DNA from: Thalassobellus sediminis
GTDB taxonomy: Bacteria; Bacteroidota; Bacteroidia; Flavobacteriales; Flavobacteriaceae
Reading direction: 5' to 3'
NCBI RefSeq assembly: GCF_044386045.1
Contig: NZ_JBISCD010000040.1
Span: forward strand, 1,798,001 to 1,862,000
Length of the DNA stretch: 64,000 nt
The position numbers and the translations under genes are program-made. Positions within the stretch are counted from its first letter, which is position 1. The number at the start of each line of letters is the position of its first letter. The notes below the pieces were generated by a model. It did not search any database and was not told the origin of the DNA. It worked only from the letters and a program-made list of their open reading frames with translations. This document shows positions 53,611-62,738 of the stretch, piece after piece.

Positions 53611-54252
53611 ATGAATTTTGATGAATTTTTAAAATCGTTATCAAAAATAGAAAATATACAGCTTCCAGCCGAAGCTTCTCACTTTAAAATGGTGCCTCCG
53701 TATAGGCAGGCGCTTTTAAAACAACAAAAAGAAGCTATAAAAGATGCGAAAAAAGCAGGTGTTTTGGTTTTGTTTTATCCAGATGAAAGCAATAAAACCC
53801 ATTTTGTCTTAATTTTAAGAAAATCATATAAAGGCGTGCATTCTGCACAAGTAGCCTTTCCTGGAGGGAAGTTGGAAAATGATGATGTCTCTATGGAAGC
53901 AGCGGCAGTTAGGGAGACTTATGAAGAGGTTGGTGTTCCTATTGAATCTATAGATGTAGTACGGCAATTATCTCAAGTTTATATTCCGCCAAGTAATTTT
54001 TATGTGTATCCTTTTATAGGTACATGTAAGGTAAAACCGCTGTTTATTAAGCAAGAAGATGAAGTTGAGGCTATTATAGAGGTGTCTTTATGCCATTTTT
54101 TAGATGATGAAAATCTGGTAACTAAAAATGTAAAAACCTCATATAGTATTGAGACAGAGGTGCCTGCTTTTAAATTGAACGAACACATCGTTTGGGGAGC
54201 TACAGCTATGATGTTAAGTGAAATTAAAGACTTGTTAAAACAATTACTCTAG
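53611..54252 (+). CDS. Nudix hydrolase, CoA pyrophosphatase-like (NudL type)
   Basis: This 213-residue protein has an N-terminal region matching the coenzyme-A pyrophosphatase group (VPPYRQALLKQQ), the CoA-group region LILRKSYKGVHSAQVAFPGG (about 71-90) and the Nudix box (GGKLENDDVSMEAAAVRETY then EEVGV, about 89-113). It probably hydrolyses CoA or CoA derivatives to phosphopantetheine and 3',5'-ADP. It faces the cyclophilin gene with a 4-bp gap and precedes the acyltransferase by 51 bp. Confidence 0.9.
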   Translation: MNFDEFLKSLSKIENIQLPAEASHFKMVPPYRQALLKQQKEAIKDAKKAGVLVLFYPDESNKTHFVLILRKSYKGVHSAQVAFPGGKLENDDVSMEAAAVRETYEEVGVPIESIDVVRQLSQVYIPPSNFYVYPFIGTCKVKPLFIKQEDEVEAIIEVSLCHFLDDENLVTKNVKTSYSIETEVPAFKLNEHIVWGATAMMLSEIKDLLKQLL

Positions 54253-54303
54253 TTTGCAAGATTTGTTACATTTGCAGCAACTAACCAATTTGACGTTTGA
54301 TTT

Positions 54304-55101
54304 ATGGGATTATTTAAACGAAATCCATTCGGGCATATACTATTTTTAAAAAAATGGCTCATTAGAATTTTTGGAGTACTAACTCATAGGCGTTTTAGAG
54401 GCTTTAATGAATTACAAATAGAGGGTTCTGAAATAATTAAAGATTTACCAGATACCAACGTGCTTTTTATATCAAATCATCAAACCTATTTTGCCGATGT
54501 GGTATCTATGTTTCATGTGTTTAATGCAAGTTTAAGTGGTCGTACAGATTCTATAAAAAATATAGGTTATATCTGGAATCCGAAACTGAATATATATTAC
54601 GTTGCAGCCAAAGAAACCATGAAAGCAGGTTTGTTGCCTAAAATCATGGCTTATATGGGTTCTGTTAGTATCGAGCGTACTTGGAGATCGGAAGGTCAAG
54701 ATGTGAAAAGGCAAGTAAAAATGAGTGATATTTCAAGTATAGGAAAGGCTTTAGACGATGGTTGGGTTATTACATTTCCTCAAGGAACCACGACACCATT
54801 TAAACCCATTAGAAAAGGAACATCTCATATTATAAAACGCTATAAGCCAATTGTAGTACCTATTGTTATTGATGGTTTTAGAAGATCGTTTGATAAAAAA
54901 GGTTTACGAATAAAGAAGAAAAATATTTTACAATCTTTTGAAATAAAACCACCTTTAGAAATTGATTACGATAACGAATCTACTGACGATATCGTAAAAA
55001 AAATAGAGTATGCCATCGAACAACATCCTTCATTCTTAAAAGTGATTCCTCAAAAAGAACTTGCTGCACTTGAAGAATTGAATAAAAAACGTGAATGGTA
55101 A
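54304..55101 (+). CDS. 1-acyl-glycerol-3-phosphate acyltransferase-like (PlsC family)
   Basis: This 265-residue protein has the acyltransferase motifs: the catalytic SNHQTYFADVVSMF (NHx4D, about 58-71), the motif II-like MGSVSIERTWRSEG and FPQGTTTPFKPI (about 159-170; the usual F-P-E-G-T is F-P-Q-G-T here), and PIVPIVIDG-like PIVVPIVIDGFRRSF. It should acylate lysophosphatidate or another lysolipid at the inner membrane. The Glu-to-Gln change in motif III is worth noting but known in relatives. It lies 41 bp before recQ. Confidence 0.88.
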   Translation: MGLFKRNPFGHILFLKKWLIRIFGVLTHRRFRGFNELQIEGSEIIKDLPDTNVLFISNHQTYFADVVSMFHVFNASLSGRTDSIKNIGYIWNPKLNIYYVAAKETMKAGLLPKIMAYMGSVSIERTWRSEGQDVKRQVKMSDISSIGKALDDGWVITFPQGTTTPFKPIRKGTSHIIKRYKPIVVPIVIDGFRRSFDKKGLRIKKKNILQSFEIKPPLEIDYDNESTDDIVKKIEYAIEQHPSFLKVIPQKELAALEELNKKREW

Positions 55102-55142
55102 AACAGATTGTTTTTTAATGTTTACTATTTAGACTTCCATAA

Positions 55143-57284
55143 ATGCCTGAAAAAGCAGTTAAAAACCAAGTGTTTTTAAACTTAAAAAACTATTTTGGTT
55201 ACGATAGTTTTAGAACAAATCAACAAGATATTGTCGAGGCTGTACTAAACAAAAAAGACTGTTTAGTTATTATGCCAACGGGTGGAGGTAAATCTATTTG
55301 CTTTCAGCTTCCAGCATTATCATTTAAAGGTGTAACTATTGTAATTTCACCATTAATTGCCTTGATGAAAGATCAGGTAGATGGTTTAAATGCCAATGGA
55401 ATTCCTGCATCTTATTTTAATAGTAGTCAAAGTAGTGAAGAGCAATTTGCTATTATAGAAAATGTAATTCGAGCAGAAATAAAATTACTTTATGTTGCGC
55501 CAGAAAGTTTAGCAGCATTACAAAATATTTTAACCGAAAAATATATAAGTTGTGTAGCCATAGATGAAGCGCATTGTATTTCATCTTGGGGGCACGATTT
55601 TAGACCATCTTATCAGCAACTAGGTTTTTTAAAAACTACATTACCAAATATCCCTTTTATTGCTTTAACAGCAACGGCCGATAAGGCTACAAGACAAGAT
55701 ATTGTAAAGCAACTACGTATTGAGCAAGCTAAAATATTCATATCATCGTTTGATAGAGAAAATATAGGTTTAGAAGTACGTCCAGCAAATAACAGGATTT
55801 CTCAAGTTGTTAAGTTTATAAAAGCAAGACCCAATCAATCGGGTATTATTTATTGTTTAAGCCGAAAAACTACAGAGCAATTATCTAGTAAATTAAAAGC
55901 CAATAGTATTCCTGCTGAAGCGTATCATGCGGGTTTAAATTTTGATAAACGCTCCAAAGTTCAAGAATCGTTTATACATGATAAAACCCAAATTGTTTGT
56001 GCAACCGTCGCTTTTGGTATGGGGATCGATAAATCGAATGTACGCTGGGTTGTGCATTATAATATGCCTAAAAATATTGAAGGCTATTATCAAGAAATTG
56101 GTCGTGCGGGACGAGACGGCTTAAAGTCTCACGCTTTATTGTTTCATAGTTATGCCGATGTTATTCAGCTACAAAATTTTGCAAGTGGCGCTTCTAATGA
56201 AGCAGTTCAAATAGCGAAATTAGACAGAATGAAACAGTTTGCAGAGTCTACAACCTGTCGACGAAAAATTTTGCTGAGCTATTTTGGTGAGTTGTTAGGT
56301 TCAAATTGTGGGAACTGTGATGTTTGTAAAAATCCGCCAGAGTTTTTCGATGGTACTGTTATTGCTCAAAAAATCCTGTCGACGGTATATCATTTAAAAC
56401 AGCAAGAAGCTATGGGGACTATTATCGATGTGCTTCGTGGTTCGCAAAACGCTACTATTGTATCAAAAGGCTATCAGGGAGTTTCAACATTCGGGATTGG
56501 TAAAGATATTTCATGGCAACATTGGCAACATTTTGTTATTCAGCTTATAAATCAAGGCTTTTGTGAAATCGCATTTAATAAACATAATGCATTACAACTT
56601 ACAGAATTTTCTAGTAATGTATTGTTTAAAGGTGCAAAAGTAGCATTAACAAAACCTGTTGCTGTTACCGAAGTTAAGCCTGTAGTAAAAGAACGAAAGA
56701 CTAGATTAAAACGAACAAAAACGAAAGCTAAAGCGAAATCAGTTACCGATAATTTATTTGAGCGTCTCCGCCAGTTGCGTTATAAAATAGCTTTAGAAGA
56801 AGGGATTCCAGCATATTTGATTTTTAGTGATGCGACTTTGAAAGAAATTGAAAGAGAGCGTCCATTAAGCGACGATGATTTTTTAAGTATTAGCGGTGTA
56901 GGACAACGTAAACTAGAAGTTTATGGTGATGAGTTTATGGCAGAAATCATGAATTTCATGGGTTCTAAAGTTAATAAACCTAAAAAAGCAGATACTTATA
57001 CTGTTACTTACGAGCTTTATAAATCAGGATTGTCTATTGAAGAAATAGCGCTTGAACGCAAATTAAACACCACAACAATATATTCGCATATTGCTAAATT
57101 ATATAGCACCGGAAAAAAAATAAATTTATACGATTTTGTTTCCAAAAGCGATGTGGAAGCTGTGAGAAAAGCAAAAGAAGCCTTAGGCGCTCCAAAAGCA
57201 TTGAGACCTTATTTCGAATATTTTAACGAAAGTATTGATTATTTTAAAATCCGTTTGGCATTGAGTATTGTTGAAAAAGAGTAG
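55143..57284 (+). CDS. recQ: ATP-dependent DNA helicase RecQ
   Basis: This 713-residue helicase has RecA-like domain 1 (MPTGGGKSICFQLPA, about 40-54; AIDEAHCISSWGHDFRPSY, DEAH box about 140-158; ALTATADKATRQDI) and domain 2 (GIIYCLSRKTTEQLS; VRWVVHYNMPKNIEGYYQEIG in part; GRAGRDGL). The zinc-binding RQC region has CRRKILLSYFGE and CGNCDVC, and the HRDC domain lies near 520-605. A C-terminal helix-turn-helix (SIEEIALERKLNTTTIYSH) is of the type found in long Bacteroidota RecQ. It resolves recombination and replication structures, and a topoisomerase III gene lies nearby. Confidence 0.95.
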   Translation: MPEKAVKNQVFLNLKNYFGYDSFRTNQQDIVEAVLNKKDCLVIMPTGGGKSICFQLPALSFKGVTIVISPLIALMKDQVDGLNANGIPASYFNSSQSSEEQFAIIENVIRAEIKLLYVAPESLAALQNILTEKYISCVAIDEAHCISSWGHDFRPSYQQLGFLKTTLPNIPFIALTATADKATRQDIVKQLRIEQAKIFISSFDRENIGLEVRPANNRISQVVKFIKARPNQSGIIYCLSRKTTEQLSSKLKANSIPAEAYHAGLNFDKRSKVQESFIHDKTQIVCATVAFGMGIDKSNVRWVVHYNMPKNIEGYYQEIGRAGRDGLKSHALLFHSYADVIQLQNFASGASNEAVQIAKLDRMKQFAESTTCRRKILLSYFGELLGSNCGNCDVCKNPPEFFDGTVIAQKILSTVYHLKQQEAMGTIIDVLRGSQNATIVSKGYQGVSTFGIGKDISWQHWQHFVIQLINQGFCEIAFNKHNALQLTEFSSNVLFKGAKVALTKPVAVTEVKPVVKERKTRLKRTKTKAKAKSVTDNLFERLRQLRYKIALEEGIPAYLIFSDATLKEIERERPLSDDDFLSISGVGQRKLEVYGDEFMAEIMNFMGSKVNKPKKADTYTVTYELYKSGLSIEEIALERKLNTTTIYSHIAKLYSTGKKINLYDFVSKSDVEAVRKAKEALGAPKALRPYFEYFNESIDYFKIRLALSIVEKE

Positions 57285-57373
57285 TTTGCTCTTATAAATA
57301 AAGAATTTCATAACTTACTACCTTTAATGCATTAACTAAGTTATTAAAGGAATTAAATACGTAAATCACAGAT

Positions 57374-58570
57374 ATGAAAACACTTGGTATTGGTATTGTA
57401 GGTTCAAGATATGGTGCGCACATGCATCATGAAAATTATAAAAAATTACCTCAAGGTTTAATTGAAATTAGAGGGGTTTGTTCACGTTCTCTAGAAAGTG
57501 CAGAAGCTTTTGCTAAGGAGATTGGTGTTTCTTTTGCGACCAATAATTTTGACGAACTTCTTAATCGAGATGATATCGATGTTATAGATGTTTGTACACC
57601 TCCAGCAACCCATCATGAAATAGCTATTCGAGCAGCAGAAGCTGGAAAGCATATTATTATGGAAAAACCGCTTACTGGTTATTTTGGTGAGCCAGGAGAT
57701 CAAGAACCAATCGGTCTTCATGTGGCACGTGCTCGAATGAGAGCAGGTGCGAGAAAAAATGCAGAGGCTGTTAGAGATGCGGTTAGAAAAAATGGTGTTC
57801 GGTTTTGTTATGCCGAAAACTGGGTGTATTCGCCAACCATAGCTAAAATGCGTAATCTTATTGCAGCGTCTAAAGGTTCTATTTTAGAATTACGTGCAGA
57901 AGAAAATCATTCGGGGTCAAACTCATTATATTCTCGTCAGTGGAAAAATACAGGTGGCGGTGCCTTATTACGAATGGGCGCACATTCCGTTGGTGCTTGT
58001 TTGCATATTAAACAATGGGAAGGCGAAAAACGTCTAGGTCGCCCTATTCGTCCGGTGTCTGTTATGGCAGATGTTGCCGATTTAATTCATACCGAAGCTT
58101 CCGAACGCGCAAAGAAAGCAAATGCCCATAATTGGATTAGTTCAAATCCTGTAGATGTAGAAGATTGGGCGAATGTAACCATTCGATTTGATGATGGCTC
58201 AAGAGCTACAGTACTTGTTAGTGATACTGGGCTTGGTGGATTAAATACACGTGTAACTGCTTTTATGACGGATGGTGTTATTAAAGCAAATATGACTTCT
58301 AACGATGCTATAGAAACATATGCTGTAGATCCTGCGACTTTTGGTGATGAATATTTTACAGAAAAATTAGAAACCAAAGCAGGATGGAATAGACCGAGTT
58401 GCGACGAAGATTGGTTTCGAGGCTTTGCTCAAGAAATTGAAGATTTCGTGTATGCTATTCGAGATAACCGAGATCCATTTTCAGGAATAGATCTCGCTGT
58501 AGATTGCGTGAATGTTATCTATTCTGCGTATTTATCTGCGGAAGAAGGTCGTGTTGTGACTCTAGATTAA
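57374..58570 (+). CDS. Gfo/Idh/MocA family oxidoreductase
   Basis: This 398-residue cytoplasmic protein has the NAD(P)-binding Rossmann start (LGIGIVGSRYGAHMHHENY), VIDVCTPPATHHEIAIRA, the EKPLTGYFGEPGD motif (about 97-109) and the C-terminal sugar-binding domain (CYAENWVYSPTIAKMRNLI; GGALLRMGAHSVGACL). An unusual insert (about 107-135) lies after the EKP motif. The substrate is unknown; members oxidise sugars, inositols or amino sugars. It sits alone between recQ and topB without carbohydrate neighbours and lacks the Tat signal of the other Gfo/Idh protein in this window. Confidence 0.88.
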   Translation: MKTLGIGIVGSRYGAHMHHENYKKLPQGLIEIRGVCSRSLESAEAFAKEIGVSFATNNFDELLNRDDIDVIDVCTPPATHHEIAIRAAEAGKHIIMEKPLTGYFGEPGDQEPIGLHVARARMRAGARKNAEAVRDAVRKNGVRFCYAENWVYSPTIAKMRNLIAASKGSILELRAEENHSGSNSLYSRQWKNTGGGALLRMGAHSVGACLHIKQWEGEKRLGRPIRPVSVMADVADLIHTEASERAKKANAHNWISSNPVDVEDWANVTIRFDDGSRATVLVSDTGLGGLNTRVTAFMTDGVIKANMTSNDAIETYAVDPATFGDEYFTEKLETKAGWNRPSCDEDWFRGFAQEIEDFVYAIRDNRDPFSGIDLAVDCVNVIYSAYLSAEEGRVVTLD

Positions 58571-58583
58571 TGCCAGTAGAAAT

Positions 58584-58616
58584 TTTGTGTTAAATATAGG
58601 TTTTTAATTAAGTTTG
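58584..58616 (+). promoter_or_regulatory. Possible promoter upstream of topB (TTTG-N21-TAAGTTTG)
   Basis: TTTG at 58584-58587 and TAAGTTTG at 58609-58616 fit the Bacteroidota pattern with a 21-bp spacer. The resulting leader would be about 210 nt and would contain the palindromic repeat at 58676-58696. Confidence 0.4.
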
Positions 58617-58675
58617 TAAACTTGAGTTTGTCAGAAAATTTTCTAACTTCGTTTAGCGTATGATATAAAATATTT

Positions 58676-58696
58676 ATGCTGAATTTATTTCAGTAT
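58676..58696. repeat. Short palindromic repeat (ATGCTGAA-5-TTCAGTAT), copy 2
   Basis: Eight-base arms pair with one mismatch around TTTAT. It resembles the element at 43481-43499 and lies in the 265-bp gap upstream of topB, the rest of which is AT-rich with no gene. Confidence 0.5.
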
Positions 58697-58835
58697 TAAA
58701 ACGATTTCATATCAACGTCGTTACACAAAACATCAATTTTTCAACCTTACCAATTAGTTAATAACTCCTAACAATTCTCTTTTATAAACCATATCAAAAT
58801 TCCTATTTTGCAAGTTCTAAATTAAATAAGAACGA

Positions 58836-61133
58836 GTGAAAGTCTGTATAGCCGAAAAACCAAGTGTTGCCCGAGAAATTGCATCTGTTTTAGGAGCGAA
58901 TTCTAAGCGCGATGGCTATTACGAAGGTAATGGTTATGCGGTAACATACACATTTGGGCATTTATGCACTTTAAAAGAACCTAACGATTATAAACCCCAT
59001 TGGAAAAGTTGGGATTTAAATAATCTTCCCATGTTGCCTGAGAAATTTGAAACCAAAGTGGTGTTGAATTCGGGTATACAAAAGCAATTTAATATTGTAA
59101 AAAGTTTATTTGATAAAGCAGAGCTTGTTATAAATTGTGGGGATGCGGGGCAAGAAGGAGAACTCATTCAACGTTGGGTGATGAATGAAGCTAATTATAA
59201 AGGCAAGGTAGAGCGTTTATGGATTTCATCATTAACAACAGAAGCTATTAAAGAAGGTTTTGAAAAATTAAAACCCGCTGAAGATTACGATAATTTATAT
59301 TACGCAGGGTTTTCAAGAGCTATTGGCGATTGGTTATTAGGTATGAATGCCACACGATTATACACCGTAAAACATGGTGGTTATAAGCAAGTGTTGTCAG
59401 TTGGTCGTGTACAAACTCCAACTTTGGCGATGGTTGTGAATCGTTTTAAAGAAATTGAAAATTTTAAACCACAACCGTATTGGGAATTACAAACGTTGTA
59501 TCGAGAGACGCTTTTTAGTTACGAAGAAGGTCGTTTTTTAAAGAAGGAAGATGGAGAAACTTTAGCAAATAAAGTAAAGGAAAGTGATTTTGAAATAGTA
59601 TCTATTACCAAAAAGAAAGGGAAAGAATATGCGCCCAAGTTATTCGATTTAACAGGCTTGCAGGTGTATTGTAATACGAAGTTTGGATTTTCGGCAGATG
59701 AAACTTTAAAGATTGTTCAGAAGTTATACGAACAAAAAGTAGTAACCTATCCTAGAGTTGATACTACGTTTTTACCAAACGATGTCTACCCTAAAGTAGC
59801 AGGGATTCTTCAAAAGCTGACAAATTATTCCACATTAACTCAAACACTTTTAGGAAAGAAAATAAAAAAATCGACTAAGGTTTTTAACGATAAAAAAGTT
59901 ACCGATCACCACGCGATTATTCCAACGGGGATTCAAATTAATCTGCAATACAACCAGCAGCAGGTTTACGATATTATTGTAAAACGTTTTATTGCGGTGT
60001 TTTATGATGATTGTTCTGTGGCAAATACAATGGTTATTGGTAGTGCTGCTGAGGTATCTTTTAAAACAACTGGTAAAGAGATTTTAGAAAAGGGTTGGCG
60101 TGTTGTATTTGAAAATCCGAATGCTAAAGAAAGAGAATCAGGGATTTTGCCAACTTTTGAAAAAGGTGAAAAAGGCCCTCACGAACCATCGTTTTTAGAA
60201 AAAGAAACGAAGCCACCTAATCAGTTTACAGAGGCAACTTTATTACGTGCTATGGAAACAGCAGGAAAGCAAGTGGATGATGAAGAGTTGCGTGATTTAA
60301 TGAAAGAAAATGGTATTGGACGACCATCTACACGTGCCAATATAATTGAAACCCTTTTTAAACGAAAATATATTAAGCGTAATAAAAAACAAGTATTACC
60401 AACAGTTACGGGTATTCAGTTAATTGATACCATTCAAAACGATATCTTAAAATCAGCAGAATTAACAGGTTCTTGGGAAAAGCAATTAAAAGATATAGAG
60501 AAAGGTGAGTTTAGCGCAGGTGCGTTTATTAAAAACATGAAGCGCATGGTAGACGCTTTGGTTTACGAAGTGAGAAGTGAAACCAAACGTGCTAATATTT
60601 CGCAAGAAAATGTTATTAAAAGTAGAGTTAGAGTAGCGAAGTCTGCTGTAAAAAAACAAGCGGGTATCACTGCTGAGGTTTGTCCGAAATGTAAAAAAGG
60701 TCAACTTCTAAAAGGAAAAAGTGCTTATGGCTGTTCTGCTTTTAAATCGGGATGCGATTTTGTGTTGCCTTTTAGTTTCTCAGGTAAAAAAATATCAGAA
60801 AAACAGTTTGTTAGATTGCTTCAAAAAGGTTCTACGGTTAATTTAAAAGGTTTTAAGACGGATGCAGGTACTGTTGAAGGTTTATTGCGTTTTGATGAAA
60901 ATTTCAAACTCAAATTAGAGCCAAAGAAAACTTCCGCGAAAGCGAAACCTGATGAGTTAATCTGTCCGAAATGTAAAAAAGGAACGGTTATAAAAGGGAA
61001 TTCAGCCTATGGGTGTACTGCTTATAAATCGGGATGTGATTTTAAAATGACTTTTGATGCCGTTAGAACTAAAATAAACGGGCAAACACCGACCAAAGAG
61101 TTGGTTCACGATATCTTGAGCGGCAAGATATGA
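58836..61133 (+). CDS. topB: DNA topoisomerase III
   Basis: Translation begins at a GTG at 58836, giving the canonical start KVCIAEKPSVAREIA. The 765-residue enzyme has a Toprim domain (NCGDAGQEGELIQRW, about 99-113), the type IA core (GRVQTPTLAMVVNRFKEIE), the active-site tyrosine in VVTYPRVDTTFLP (about 304-316) and TEATLLRAMETAGK. Two C-terminal zinc fingers follow (CPKCKKGQLLKG...GC; CPKCKKGTVIKG...GC). The YPRVDT form replaces the more common YPRTDS. It relaxes and decatenates DNA, typically with RecQ. A perfect GTTCT-AGAAC hairpin (58814-58833) lies just before the start. Confidence 0.95.
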   Translation: MKVCIAEKPSVAREIASVLGANSKRDGYYEGNGYAVTYTFGHLCTLKEPNDYKPHWKSWDLNNLPMLPEKFETKVVLNSGIQKQFNIVKSLFDKAELVINCGDAGQEGELIQRWVMNEANYKGKVERLWISSLTTEAIKEGFEKLKPAEDYDNLYYAGFSRAIGDWLLGMNATRLYTVKHGGYKQVLSVGRVQTPTLAMVVNRFKEIENFKPQPYWELQTLYRETLFSYEEGRFLKKEDGETLANKVKESDFEIVSITKKKGKEYAPKLFDLTGLQVYCNTKFGFSADETLKIVQKLYEQKVVTYPRVDTTFLPNDVYPKVAGILQKLTNYSTLTQTLLGKKIKKSTKVFNDKKVTDHHAIIPTGIQINLQYNQQQVYDIIVKRFIAVFYDDCSVANTMVIGSAAEVSFKTTGKEILEKGWRVVFENPNAKERESGILPTFEKGEKGPHEPSFLEKETKPPNQFTEATLLRAMETAGKQVDDEELRDLMKENGIGRPSTRANIIETLFKRKYIKRNKKQVLPTVTGIQLIDTIQNDILKSAELTGSWEKQLKDIEKGEFSAGAFIKNMKRMVDALVYEVRSETKRANISQENVIKSRVRVAKSAVKKQAGITAEVCPKCKKGQLLKGKSAYGCSAFKSGCDFVLPFSFSGKKISEKQFVRLLQKGSTVNLKGFKTDAGTVEGLLRFDENFKLKLEPKKTSAKAKPDELICPKCKKGTVIKGNSAYGCTAYKSGCDFKMTFDAVRTKINGQTPTKELVHDILSGKI

Positions 61134-61166
61134 GTCATTTCGAACGCAGAGAGAAATCACATAAAG
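61131..61166. repeat. GTCATTTCG-type dispersed repeat at the end of topB
   Basis: GTCATTTCGAACGCAGAG followed by AGAAATCACATAAAG is, from memory, a very common intergenic repeat in Flavobacteriaceae; ATTTC and GAAAT form the stem. The topB stop codon (TGA at 61131-61133) is formed by the first bases of the repeat. Confidence 0.6.
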
Positions 61167-61187
61167 AAGTAATTAATTAGAATTCTT

Positions 61188-61772
61188 TTGGAAGATATAA
61201 AACATCGTCATTTTATAATTTACAAACCGTACGGGTATTTAAGTCAGTTTATGAGTAATGCCTCAAAACAACAATCTAAAAATTTTTTGGGCGAACTTCA
61301 TGATTTTCCTGAAGGTATTATGGCTGTTGGTCGTTTAGATGAGAAATCGGAGGGTTTATTGTTATTGACTACTGATGGACAAACGAGTGCTTTTGTAAAT
61401 AGTAAAAAGGTTGAAAAAGAATACTATGCACAAGTAGATGGTAATATTTCGGAAGAAGCTATTGAGCAATTAAAAACAGGCGTAGAAATTGGTTTTGATG
61501 GTAAAAAGTATCAAACAAAACCTTGCAACGCTTTTAAGTTGGATGCTAATCCAGATTTTGAGGAGCGTTCGCGAAAAATACGTGATGATAGGCATGGACC
61601 AACATCGTGGGTTTCTATAATTTTAAACGAAGGGAAGTTTAGACAGGTACGAAAAATGACTTCGGCAGTGGGGTTTCCAACCTTGAGATTAGTACGTGTT
61701 AGGGTAGGAGATATTCATTTAAAGCCTATGAAAATTGGTGATGTGGTTGAGGTGGATAAGTTGTTGGTTTAG
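61188..61772 (+). CDS. rluE: 23S rRNA pseudouridine synthase, RluE type
   Basis: The 194-residue product starts at a TTG (61188), since no ATG precedes the conserved IIYKPYGYLSQF. Motifs are GRLDEKSEGLLLLTTDG (about 45-61, containing the catalytic Asp), PTSWVSIILNEGKFRQVRKM (about 144-163) and GFPTLRLVRVRVG. The PTSW-x-x-I-x-L-x-E-G and ERSRKIRDDRHGPTSW region matches RluE, which makes pseudouridine 2457 in 23S rRNA in E. coli. It lies 54 bp after topB and is convergent with the S41 gene, 9 bp away. Confidence 0.88.
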   Translation: MEDIKHRHFIIYKPYGYLSQFMSNASKQQSKNFLGELHDFPEGIMAVGRLDEKSEGLLLLTTDGQTSAFVNSKKVEKEYYAQVDGNISEEAIEQLKTGVEIGFDGKKYQTKPCNAFKLDANPDFEERSRKIRDDRHGPTSWVSIILNEGKFRQVRKMTSAVGFPTLRLVRVRVGDIHLKPMKIGDVVEVDKLLV

Positions 61773-61781
61773 GATTGTCTT

Positions 61782-62738
61782 TTAAATGTCGTTTTTTATC
61801 CATTTAATTGCTTTTTCTAAAGACTCTTCTGAGGAGCATTTTTCGTCTGGAATTATGGCCTTTACTATTTTTTTATCTAAATCACATAAATATGAAAAAC
61901 TTAAAAGTAAAGTAGCACCACTAGGTGAATAATGAATGGGCATTAAAGCAGTAGTTAATCCATTAGATCTAGATCCAAAGATTTTGGTTTGTTTTTGAAA
62001 CTTTAAACTCATGGCAACTAATTCTCCACAACTGGCAGTTCTGTTATTTATCAAGACAGCTATTTTTTTGTCTTTATTAATCAAAGTGTTTACATAATTT
62101 AAAGAGACTCCTGTATCATCATGACCAAATTTAAATGTGTTATTCAAACAAATTATTGGTTTGAAATTCCCTTTATTGTCTTTGTAATAACTAATAATTG
62201 AGTCTTTTAGTAGTGGAGAAATACCTAAAGGCTGACTAAAACCAGCGCCTCCGTTATTATCTTTCAAATCAATAATCCAACCATTTAGAGAGGAAGATCG
62301 GTCTAGTTCTATTAACGTTTTTCGAATTTTTAATGCGAATAATTTAGATAATCTTTCATTTGCTCCAAATCCAGGGATTTTGATATATCCAATATTGTTT
62401 CCAATAATTTTTGATTGTACTTCAGGTAAAACGAGAGAATCATTATTAATGATATTATCCTCAGGTTTAAAAAAACAACTATGCCGATCATTAATCAAAA
62501 ACAAAGTGTAGTCGATAGCATTGTATACATCATTATTACTATTAAATTGTTTAATTGAGTCTTTAACTTTAATCTCTATATTAAACCAATTTATTACATC
62601 ATTTTTAATATAATAAGTTTTTATGTTTTTTAACGAATTATTAAAGAGCTGTTCAAATGGGGTTTCTTGTTTTTTGTGACAAGAAAGAGAAAAAAGAGTA
62701 AATAAAATTAAGATAAATTTATTTGATGTTTTTTTCAT
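61782..62738 (-). CDS. S41 family peptidase lipoprotein (C-terminal processing protease type)
   Basis: This 318-residue protein has a lipoprotein signal (ILILFTLFSLSC, Cys20) and an S41 catalytic domain: IGYIKIPGFG, WIIDLKDNNGG (oxyanion region) and the nucleophile motif NNRTASCGELVAMSLK (about 231-246), then FGSRSNGLTT. No PDZ domain is evident, so it is a short, PDZ-less member. It overlaps the upstream membrane-protein gene by 4 bp (ATGA), forming an operon with the ECF sigma gene. Confidence 0.85.
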   Translation of the reverse strand: MKKTSNKFILILFTLFSLSCHKKQETPFEQLFNNSLKNIKTYYIKNDVINWFNIEIKVKDSIKQFNSNNDVYNAIDYTLFLINDRHSCFFKPEDNIINNDSLVLPEVQSKIIGNNIGYIKIPGFGANERLSKLFALKIRKTLIELDRSSSLNGWIIDLKDNNGGAGFSQPLGISPLLKDSIISYYKDNKGNFKPIICLNNTFKFGHDDTGVSLNYVNTLINKDKKIAVLINNRTASCGELVAMSLKFQKQTKIFGSRSNGLTTALMPIHYSPSGATLLLSFSYLCDLDKKIVKAIIPDEKCSSEESLEKAIKWIKNDI

